Assembly (NCBI RefSeq): GCF_030149505.1
Contig: NZ_JASBRN010000079.1
Coordinates: forward strand, 19,257 to 83,256
Direction: 5' to 3'
Length of the DNA stretch: 64,000 nt
From: Nocardioides sp.
GTDB taxonomy: Bacteria > Actinomycetota > Actinomycetes > Propionibacteriales > Nocardioidaceae
The notes below the pieces were generated by a model. It had not been told where the DNA came from and searched no databases. It saw only the letters and a list, made by a program, of their open reading frames with translations. Of the stretch, positions 56,965-64,000 are shown in pieces; the first letter of the stretch is position 1; each line of letters begins with the position of its first letter. The position numbers and the translations under genes are program-made.

Positions 56965-57237
56965 TCACTTGGCTCGCTCGAGGATCTCGACGACCCGCCA
57001 GCGCTTGGTGGCCGACAGGGGTCGGGTCTCCATGATCAGGACCCGGTCGCCGATGCCGCACTCGTTGGCCTCGTCGTGCGCCTTGAGCTTGCTCGTGCGG
57101 CGCAGGACCTTGCCGTACAGCGCGTGCTTGACGCGGTCCTCGACGGTGACGACGACGGTCTTGTCCATCTTGTCGCTCACCACGAGACCCTCGCGGGTCT
57201 TGCGGCTGTTGCGCTCGGTGGTCTGGGTCTCGCTCAC
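56965..57237 (-). CDS. rpsQ: Ribosomal protein S17
   Basis: 30S protein S17, 90 residues, OB-fold: [62 protein letters not shown] start overlaps the rpmC stop as GTGA. Last gene of the S10 group. Confidence 0.98.
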   Translation of the reverse strand: MSETQTTERNSRKTREGLVVSDKMDKTVVVTVEDRVKHALYGKVLRRTSKLKAHDEANECGIGDRVLIMETRPLSATKRWRVVEILERAK

Positions 57238-57476
57238 TTCTCGTCCTCGTCGCTCGAGCCCGGCGCGGTCCGGATGCCGAGCTCGCGCTCGCGCACCACG
57301 GTGTAGATCCGGGCGATGTCCTTCTTGACCGTCCGGAGACGGCCGTGGCTCTCCAGCTGGCCGGTGGCCGCCTGGAAGCGGAGGTTGAAGAGCTCCTCCT
57401 TGGCCTCGCGCAGGCGGGACTCCAGGTCGACGTCGGTCAGGTCGTCGAGCTCGTGGGCCTTCACACCGTTGGCCAT
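57234..57476 (-). CDS. rpmC: Ribosomal protein L29
   Basis: 50S protein L29, 80 residues: [57 protein letters not shown]. Ends in an acidic tail. Its start shares one base with the rplP stop (TGATG) and its stop overlaps the rpsQ start. Confidence 0.98.
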   Translation of the reverse strand: MANGVKAHELDDLTDVDLESRLREAKEELFNLRFQAATGQLESHGRLRTVKKDIARIYTVVRERELGIRTAPGSSDEDEK

Positions 57477-57895
57477 CAGAATTCACCCGCCTCTCGGGAC
57501 ACGAACCGGCACTTCATGGGGAGCTTGTGGATCGCGCGGCGCATGGCCTCGCGGGCGACGTCCTCGGGGACACCGGAGAGCTCGAACATGACGCGACCGG
57601 GCTTGACGTTGGCGACCCACCACTCCGGCGAGCCCTTGCCCGAACCCATGCGGGTCTCGGCGGGCTTCTTGGTCAGCGGACGGTCGGGGTAGATGTTGAT
57701 CCACACCTTGCCGCCACGCTTGATGTGACGGGTCATGGCGATACGGGCCGACTCGATCTGCCGGTTGGTCACGTAGTGACCCTCGATCGCCTGGATACCG
57801 AACTCGCCGAAGGCGAGCGTGGTGCCGCCCTTGGCCATCCCGGTCCGCTTGGGGTGGTGCTGCTTGCGGTGCTTGACGCGACGGGGCATCAGCAT
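57476..57895 (-). CDS. rplP: Ribosomal protein L16
   Basis: 50S protein L16, 137-139 residues: [63 protein letters not shown] 57889 (MPRRVK) may be the true start rather than 57895. Lies directly after rpsC. Confidence 0.98.
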   Translation of the reverse strand: MLMPRRVKHRKQHHPKRTGMAKGGTTLAFGEFGIQAIEGHYVTNRQIESARIAMTRHIKRGGKVWINIYPDRPLTKKPAETRMGSGKGSPEWWVANVKPGRVMFELSGVPEDVAREAMRRAIHKLPMKCRFVSREAGEF

Positions 57896-57898
57896 GAC

Positions 57899-58717
57899 TC
57901 AGGCCTCCGAAGGGGTCTCGGCGGGAGCAGCAGCCTCGGCCGGGGCCTCGGTCGTCTGCTCGCGGTCGGCACGGGTGGGGCGGTCGCCAGCGCGCGAGCC
58001 ACGGCTCGGACGCTCGCCACCGCGGGTCGGACGACCGCTGCGGCCGGGGACACCGGCGCGGGCGGCGGCCTGAGCCTGGCGCTCGGCACGGGAGCCGGCG
58101 ACCTCACCCTTGTAGATCCAGACCTTCACGCCGATGCGGCCGAAGGTCGTCTTGGCCTCGTAGAAGCCGTAGTCGATGTCCGCACGCAGGGTGTGCAGGG
58201 GCACGCGGCCCTCGCGGTAGAACTCGGTGCGGGACATCTCGGCGCCGTTGAGGCGACCCGAGCACTGGATCCGGATGCCCTTGGCACCCGAGCGCATCGT
58301 GGTCTGCATCGCCTTGCGCATGGCGCGGCGGAACTGCACGCGGCCGGTGAGCTGCTCGGCGACGCCCTGGGCGACCAGCTGCGCGTCGACCTCGGGGTTC
58401 TTGACCTCGAGGATGTTCAGCTGCACCTGCTTGCCGGTGAGCTTCTCGAGCTCGCCGCGGATGCGGTCGGCCTCGGCGCCACGACGGCCGATCACGATGC
58501 CCGGACGCGCGGTGTGGATGTCCACCCGCACGCGGTCCCGGGTCCGCTCGATCTCGACCTTGGAGATGCCGGCCCGCTCCATGCCCTTGCTGAGCAGCTT
58601 GCGGATCGCGACGTCCTCACCGACGTACGCCTTGTACAGCTTGTCGGCGTACCAGCGGGACTTGTGGTCCGTGGAGATGCCGAGACGGAAGCCGTTCGGG
58701 TTGATCTTCTGGCCCAT
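57899..58717 (-). CDS. rpsC: Ribosomal protein S3
   Basis: 30S protein S3, 272 residues. Core 1-~212: [22 protein letters not shown]-type region [39 protein letters not shown]. The last ~60 residues form a low-complexity Arg/Gly then Ala/Pro/Glu tail, usual in actinobacteria. One-base overlap with rplV. Confidence 0.98.
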   Translation of the reverse strand: MGQKINPNGFRLGISTDHKSRWYADKLYKAYVGEDVAIRKLLSKGMERAGISKVEIERTRDRVRVDIHTARPGIVIGRRGAEADRIRGELEKLTGKQVQLNILEVKNPEVDAQLVAQGVAEQLTGRVQFRRAMRKAMQTTMRSGAKGIRIQCSGRLNGAEMSRTEFYREGRVPLHTLRADIDYGFYEAKTTFGRIGVKVWIYKGEVAGSRAERQAQAAARAGVPGRSGRPTRGGERPSRGSRAGDRPTRADREQTTEAPAEAAAPAETPSEA

Positions 58718-59148
58718 CAGGCACCCTTCCCGTTCTTCTTCTTCGCGGCCACGACGTCGGCCGGCTGGACGACCAGCGTGATGTGGCTGGTCCGCTTGTT
58801 GATGCGGGTGGCGCGACCCTGGGCGCGGGGACGCCAGCGCTTCATGGTCGGGCCCTCGTCCACCATGGCGACGGAGACGACCAGGTCGTCGGCGTCGAGG
58901 CCCTCGGTGGTCTCGGCGTTGGCGACGGCCGACTCCAGGACCTTGAGGACGGTCTCGGCGGCCGCCTGCGGGGCGAACGACAAGATCGCGTGCGCCTCGC
59001 CCACGGGCAGGCCGCGGACCAGGTCGACGACCCGGCGGGCCTTCATGGGCGTGATCCGCGTGAAGCGGGCGGACGCGAAGGCGCCGGGCTCGTCACCCAG
59101 CAGCGACTCGCGGCGTGCGCTGGTGCGCACTCGGTCGGTGGTGCTCAT
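58717..59148 (-). CDS. rplV: Ribosomal protein L22
   Basis: 50S protein L22, 143 residues, lines the exit tunnel: [59 protein letters not shown]. An N-terminal extension of about 27 residues precedes the core. The ATG overlaps the rpsS stop by 4 bases. Confidence 0.98.
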   Translation of the reverse strand: MSTTDRVRTSARRESLLGDEPGAFASARFTRITPMKARRVVDLVRGLPVGEAHAILSFAPQAAAETVLKVLESAVANAETTEGLDADDLVVSVAMVDEGPTMKRWRPRAQGRATRINKRTSHITLVVQPADVVAAKKKNGKGA

Positions 59149-59426
59149 CGACGCCGTCCCTTCCGGTCTTCCTTGACGTGACCCTTGTAGGTGCGGGTGG
59201 GCGCGAACTCGCCCAGCTTGTGGCCGACCATGGAGTCGGACACGAAGACCGGGACGTGCTTGCGACCGTCGTGCACGGCGATCGTGTGGCCGATCATGGC
59301 CGGCACGATCATCGAGCGGCGCGACCACGTCTTGATGACGTTGTGGCTGCCCTTCTCGTTCTCGGCGTCCACCTTCTTCATCAGGTGGTCGTCGACGAAG
59401 GGGCCCTTCTTCAGGCTGCGAGGCAT
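59145..59426 (-). CDS. rpsS: Ribosomal protein S19
   Basis: 30S protein S19, 93 residues: [60 protein letters not shown]. 5 bases after rplB and overlapping rplV, in standard S10-operon order. Confidence 0.98.
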   Translation of the reverse strand: MPRSLKKGPFVDDHLMKKVDAENEKGSHNVIKTWSRRSMIVPAMIGHTIAVHDGRKHVPVFVSDSMVGHKLGEFAPTRTYKGHVKEDRKGRRR

Positions 59427-59431
59427 GTCGG

Positions 59432-60268
<837 letters not shown>

Positions 60269-60294
60269 TGCTCTTGTTTCCTCGTCTCGCCCGG

Positions 60295-60597
60295 TCAGCC
60301 GACCTGGCCGAAGATGTCGATGCGGTGACCCTCGGCGAGGCTCACGATGGCGCGCTTGGTGTCCTTGCGCTTGCCCATGCCGTACTTGGTGCGGCGGGAC
60401 TTGCCGGTGCGGTTCAGCGTGTTCACCGAGGTGACCTTGACGCCGAAGACCTTCTCGACCGCGATCTTGATCTCGGTCTTGTTGGCGTCGGGACGCACGA
60501 TGAAGGTGTACTTGTTGGCGTCGAGGAGGCCGTAACTCTTCTCGGACACGACCGGCGCGATCAGGACGTCGCGGTGGTCCTTGTGCAGGGTGCTCAC
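60295..60597 (-). CDS. rplW: Ribosomal protein L23
   Basis: 50S exit-site protein L23, 100 residues: [59 protein letters not shown]. Start overlaps the rplD stop by 4 bases. Confidence 0.98.
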   Translation of the reverse strand: MSTLHKDHRDVLIAPVVSEKSYGLLDANKYTFIVRPDANKTEIKIAVEKVFGVKVTSVNTLNRTGKSRRTKYGMGKRKDTKRAIVSLAEGHRIDIFGQVG

Positions 60598-61214
60598 TTG
60601 GTGGCCTCCTTCTCGGCGGTACCGGCGCCCACGAACACGTCGTACGCGCCCTTGGTGAAGACCACGTCGTCGGAGGCGAGCACGTCGTAGGTGTTGAGCT
60701 GGTCGACGGCCACGATGTGCACCTGCGGGGCGTTGCGCAGCGACAGCCAGGTGAGGGTGTCGGTGCGCTCGAGGACCACGAGGAACTTCGTGCGGTCGCT
60801 CAGCCCGGTCAGCGCGGCGATGCCGGCCTTGGTCGAGGGCTTGTCACCCGAGACCAGGGCCTCCACGACGTGGATGCGGCCGTTCTGCGCCCGGTCGGAG
60901 AGGGCACCGCGCAGGGCGGCGACCTTCATCTTCTTGGGGGTGCGCTGGTCGTAGCTGCGCGGCTGCGGGCCGTGGACGGTGCCACCGCCGGCGAACTGCG
61001 GCGCGCGGGTCGAGCCCTGGCGGGCGCGACCGGTGCCCTTCTGCTTGTAGGGCTTGCGACCACCGCCGCGGACCTCGCCGCGGGTCTTGGTGGCGTGCGT
61101 GCCCTGGCGGGCGGCGGCCTGCTGCGCGACGACGACCTGGTGGATCAACGGGATGTTGACCTTGACGTCGAAGATCTCGGCGGGCAGGTCGACCTTGACG
61201 GTCTTGGCAGACAT
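60594..61214 (-). CDS. rplD: Ribosomal protein L4
   Basis: 50S protein L4, 206 residues: basic loop [40 protein letters not shown], then [16 protein letters not shown]. In gamma-proteobacteria L4 represses the S10 operon; no comparable leader was seen here. 2 bases after rplC. Confidence 0.98.
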   Translation of the reverse strand: MSAKTVKVDLPAEIFDVKVNIPLIHQVVVAQQAAARQGTHATKTRGEVRGGGRKPYKQKGTGRARQGSTRAPQFAGGGTVHGPQPRSYDQRTPKKMKVAALRGALSDRAQNGRIHVVEALVSGDKPSTKAGIAALTGLSDRTKFLVVLERTDTLTWLSLRNAPQVHIVAVDQLNTYDVLASDDVVFTKGAYDVFVGAGTAEKEATK

Positions 61215-61216
61215 GC

Positions 61217-61876
61217 TCAGGCCTCCTGGGTCTTCTTGGCGGCGGAGCGGAGGACCACGAGACCACCCTTGGGGCCGGGGACGGCGCCCTTGAGCAGGAT
61301 CAGGCCCTTCTCGGTGTCGACCGCGTGCACGGTGATGTTCTGCGTGGTGACGGTGTCGCCACCCATGCGGCCGGCCATCCGGACACCCTTGAAGACGCGA
61401 CCGGGGGTCGCGCAGGCGCCGATCGAGCCGGGCTTGCGGTGGTTGCGGTGGGCACCGTGCGACGCCGAGACACCGGCGAAGCCGTGGCGCTTCATCGTGC
61501 CCGCGAAGCCCTTGCCCTTGCTGGTGCCCGTCACGTCGATCTCCTCGCCGGCGGCGAAGGTGTCGACGGCGAGCTCCTGGCCGACGGAGTAGTCGGCGGC
61601 GGAGGCGGTACGGATCTCGACCAGGTGGCGGCGGGGGGTCACCTCGGCCTTGGCGAAGTGACCCGCCTTCGGCTTGGTGACCTTGCGGCCGTCGATCTCG
61701 CCGAACCCGATCTGGACGGCGTTGTAGCCGTCGACCTCAGGGGTGCGGACCTGGGTGACCACGTTGGTCGCCGCGGCGACGACGGTCACGGGGACGACCT
61801 TGTTGTTCTCGTCCCAGAGCTGGGTCATGCCGAGCTTGGTGCCCAGCAGGCCCTTCACGTTGCGTTCGAAAGTCAT
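61217..61876 (-). CDS. rplC: Ribosomal protein L3
   Basis: 50S protein L3, 219 residues: [59 protein letters not shown] and [15 protein letters not shown]. 11 bases after rpsJ. Confidence 0.99.
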   Translation of the reverse strand: MTFERNVKGLLGTKLGMTQLWDENNKVVPVTVVAAATNVVTQVRTPEVDGYNAVQIGFGEIDGRKVTKPKAGHFAKAEVTPRRHLVEIRTASAADYSVGQELAVDTFAAGEEIDVTGTSKGKGFAGTMKRHGFAGVSASHGAHRNHRKPGSIGACATPGRVFKGVRMAGRMGGDTVTTQNITVHAVDTEKGLILLKGAVPGPKGGLVVLRSAAKKTQEA

Positions 61877-61887
61877 GTCGTCTGACC

Positions 61888-62196
61888 TCAGAGCTTGATC
61901 TCGATGTCGACGCCGGCCGGGAGGTCCAGGCGCATGAGCGAGTCGACGGTCTTCGGCGTGGGGTCGATGATGTCGATGAGGCGCTTGTGGGTGCGCATCT
62001 CGAAGTGCTCGCGGGAGTCCTTGTACTTGTGGGGCGAGCGGATGACGCAGTACACGTTCTTCTCGGTCGGCAGCGGCACCGGGCCGGCGACCTTGGCACC
62101 CGTGCGGGTGACGGTGTCCACGATCTTGCGCGCCGAGGTGTCGATCACCTCGTGGTCATAGGCCTTGAGCCTGATGCGGATCTTCTGTCCCGCCAT
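61888..62196 (-). CDS. rpsJ: Ribosomal protein S10
   Basis: 30S protein S10 / NusE, 102 residues: [60 protein letters not shown]. First gene of the S10-spc-alpha supercluster here; rpsL-rpsG-fusA-tuf are not visible upstream, where a 430-base non-coding region lies. A purine-rich GAGAGAG precedes the ATG. Confidence 0.99.
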   Translation of the reverse strand: MAGQKIRIRLKAYDHEVIDTSARKIVDTVTRTGAKVAGPVPLPTEKNVYCVIRSPHKYKDSREHFEMRTHKRLIDIIDPTPKTVDSLMRLDLPAGVDIEIKL

Positions 62197-62626
62197 AGGT
62201 CTCTCTCGTCCTTCTTCTCGTCAACCGCGTGCTGGTGTCCGGGGCGTCCTCGGGCTTGAGTCGGTCCCGCCCTGTGCTCCACCCCCACCAGCGGCCGACC
62301 CCCGCGGTCGGGCGTGTCGCACATCCTGGACAGATGTCCGCGCACGCCGCTGGACCGGGGTCCTGCTGCTGTGTGCTGTGGTGGCGCCCGATGGTTCATC
62401 GGGCTGATCGGGTCTCCCCCCGCATCGCTGCAAGGCTTCCCCCAGACTTCGGAGGACGGCGGCCGCACGCGCGACGACTGAGGCATCTGCACCAGGTGGT
62501 GCGGGAGACACGATTCAGAAGTCAAGGTGTGGCACGCCCCGGCGACCCGCCGGAGCAACCGGGCTATCTTGGCAGACGCTGCCCGCCGCGACAAATTCGG
62601 CGGCGACCCCCGACCCTGGAGGCCCC
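62197..62626. other. 430-bp divergent rpsJ / AhpD-like intergenic region
   Basis: No convincing gene. It must carry the S10-operon promoter on the minus strand. TTGACT near 62521-62526 (minus) looks like a -35, but no good -10 follows at 17-18 bases. On the plus strand TATCTT at 62564-62569 is a -10 candidate for the AhpD-like gene. A small inverted repeat CCGACC/GGTCGG is at about 62297-62313 within the rpsJ leader. Confidence 0.45.
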
Positions 62627-63124
62627 GTGATCATCGACGTCCCGGACGGGAAGGACCCCCTGGTCTACGTCTGGGGCGAGCTCGTCCCCGGCATCGGGCC
62701 CGCGGCCGCCGCGTTCTCGGCGGCCGTCTACGCCCACTCCACGCTGGCGCTGCGCGAGTTCGAGGCGGCCCGCCTGACCATCGCCCGCGTGAACGGCTGC
62801 CTGTTCTGCCTCGACTACCGCACCGAGCGGGACGGCCAGCGGGTCGAGGACGGGTTCTTCGACGAGGTCACCGCGTGGCGCACCAGCAGCGCGCTCGGCG
62901 AGCGCGAGCGCCTGGCCGCGGAGTACGCCGAGCGCTTCGCCACCGAGCACCACGGGCTCGACGAGGACTTCTGGTCGCGGATGCGGGCGGCGTACGACGA
63001 CCGGCAGGTGGTCGAGCTGACCATGTGCCTGGGCTCGTGGATCGCCTTCGGGCGGCTGAACCGCGTCACCGGGCTCGACGAGGTGTGCTCGCTGCCGGCC
63101 CACGTGCCGGGCGCGCGCGGCTGA
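62627..63124 (+). CDS. Carboxymuconolactone decarboxylase/AhpD-like protein
   Basis: 165 residues. The AhpD-like helical core has RLTIARVNGCLFCLDYRTER with a CxxC pair, typical of AhpD/CMD peroxidase-partner proteins, although the His usually three residues after the second Cys is Arg here. A second Cys-containing helix (ELTMCLGSWIAFGRLN) follows. The role is probably redox or decarboxylase-like; which is unclear. GTG 62627 has GGAGG 5 bases upstream. Convergent with trmB. Confidence 0.85.
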   Translation: MIIDVPDGKDPLVYVWGELVPGIGPAAAAFSAAVYAHSTLALREFEAARLTIARVNGCLFCLDYRTERDGQRVEDGFFDEVTAWRTSSALGERERLAAEYAERFATEHHGLDEDFWSRMRAAYDDRQVVELTMCLGSWIAFGRLNRVTGLDEVCSLPAHVPGARG

Positions 63125-63149
63125 CCCTGACCCCCGGGCAGGGGCCGGC

Positions 63150-63869
63150 TCAGACCCGGCGGTAGAGCAGGTCGGTGATCTCGCGACCGACCTCGAGGCC
63201 CTTGCGCTCGAACTTCGTGACGGGCCGCTCGGCCCACCGCTCGACGACCCCGCCCTCCAGGGCGGGCTCGGCGTCCAGGACGGCCTGCATGTGCTCAGCG
63301 TACGGCGCCCAGTCGGTCGCGAGGCGCCAGACGCCCCCCGGACGCAGCCGCGAGGCCACGAGCCGGGCGAAGTCGGGCTGCACCAGGCGGCGCTTGTGGT
63401 GCCGCGCCTTGGGCCAGGGGTCGGGGAAGAACGTCCACAGCTCCTCCAGGCCCCCCGCCGGCACGAGGTGCTGCAGCGACCAGACGGCGTCGACGGAGCA
63501 GAACCGGACGTTCTCCGCCCCGGCTGCGGCGACCTCGGCCAGCGAGGCGGCCACGCCGGGCAGCCAGACCTCCAGCGCCAGGACGTTGCACCCGGGCCGC
63601 GCTGCCGCCAGCACGCCGGTGGCCTCCCCCACCCCGCAGCCGATCTCCACGACGAGCGGTGCACGCCGGCCGAAGACCTCGGCCAGGTCGAACCCCGGCT
63701 GGTCGATCGCCTCGTCGGGCACGACCCAGCGCTCGGCGTGGGCGTCCCAGGCCTCCTGCTGGCGCGGGGTGAAGCGGCTGCCGCGCCGGCTGTAGCTGAG
63801 CACCTCACGCATCCGCCGACCGTCCTCGGTCAGCTTCTGGTGCGGTCGTGCGGGGGGCACCTGGGACAT
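63150..63869 (-). CDS. trmB: tRNA (guanine-N7-)-methyltransferase
   Basis: Forms m7G46 in tRNA. 239 residues. SAM-binding VVEIGCGVGEATGVLA, FFPDPWPKARHHKRRLVQP (the diagnostic DPWPK-x-HHKRR motif), and the late TKFERKGLEVG motif are present. The start ATG 63869 gives a short disordered N-terminus. Downstream it converges on the AhpD-like gene with 25 bases between the stops. Confidence 0.97.
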   Translation of the reverse strand: MSQVPPARPHQKLTEDGRRMREVLSYSRRGSRFTPRQQEAWDAHAERWVVPDEAIDQPGFDLAEVFGRRAPLVVEIGCGVGEATGVLAAARPGCNVLALEVWLPGVAASLAEVAAAGAENVRFCSVDAVWSLQHLVPAGGLEELWTFFPDPWPKARHHKRRLVQPDFARLVASRLRPGGVWRLATDWAPYAEHMQAVLDAEPALEGGVVERWAERPVTKFERKGLEVGREITDLLYRRV

Positions 63870-63921
63870 GGGTGCGGGGCTCCTGCGGTGTCGGGGTCGG
63901 GACGCACGTCGGGCCCGGCCC

Positions 63922-64000
63922 GGGGGGGGGGGGGGCGCCCGGGGGGGGCGGGGGTGAGCCCGGGCGCGCCCCGCGGGGGGGGCGGGGGGGTGTGGGTGGG
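63922..64000. other. G-homopolymer-rich end of window, probable assembly artefact
   Basis: Runs of 14 G (63922-63935) and 8 G (63941-63948) are followed by more G blocks to the last base. Nothing similar occurs elsewhere in the window. It looks like low-quality sequence at a contig end rather than genomic signal. Confidence 0.6.

Overview
The window is chromosomal DNA of a very G+C-rich actinobacterium, most likely a member of the Nocardioidaceae or close kin. The support is the gene order (rpsJ to map, truA, rplM-rpsI-glmM, coaA, glmS, acpS, nnr, alr, tsaE, mfd, mazG, eno), frequent GTG starts, zinc-type S14, a lid-less adenylate kinase, and many genes with a -10-like hexamer 6-8 bases before the start codon and no Shine-Dalgarno sequence. 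The genus is inferred, not proven.

Layout. 1-22.1 kb, mostly minus strand: enolase (partial), an oppositely oriented amidase, mazG, a SurA-like lipoprotein and mfd. Next comes a cell-envelope and tRNA-modification run: a membrane protein, a GNAT-TsaE fusion, an alpha/beta hydrolase and alr, then nnr, a nuclease-like gene, acpS, glmS, coaA (plus), an ABC exporter pair, glmM, rpsI and rplM. 22.4-43.1 kb is an accessory and metabolic stretch on both strands: citrate synthase, HAD phosphatase, acyl-CoA ligase, HtrA protease, orphan histidine kinase, double-GNAT protein, ABC-F ATPase, an acyl-CoA dehydrogenase pair, PAP2 phosphatase, a lipoprotein with a probable frameshift, an esterase, a methyltransferase with truA, a PfkB kinase, a GntR regulator and a ketopantoate reductase-like gene. 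43.4-62.2 kb, minus strand, is the S10-spc-alpha ribosomal protein supercluster with secY, adk, map, infA and rpoA. It is interrupted between map and infA by an LLM-class oxidoreductase and a TerC gene with a likely manganese (yybP-ykoY) riboswitch. 62.6-63.9 kb holds an AhpD-like protein and trmB. The last ~80 bases are G homopolymers that look like a contig-end artefact.

The core genes form a translation and cell-envelope growth module with tight, often overlapping junctions. Long hairpins lie after rplQ, rpsD and rplO and in the rplM leader. The most unusual non-coding signal is a family of ~90-125 bp palindromic elements. Each has arms made of 12-bp units centred on GTCGAGG / CCTCGAC around a GC-rich core. 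There are four copies; two of them bracket a PD-(D/E)XK/DUF559-like gene inserted between nnr and acpS. A second dispersed family has a 22-bp unit. No phage, transposase, CRISPR, tRNA or rRNA was found, and I see no clear new multi-gene system.
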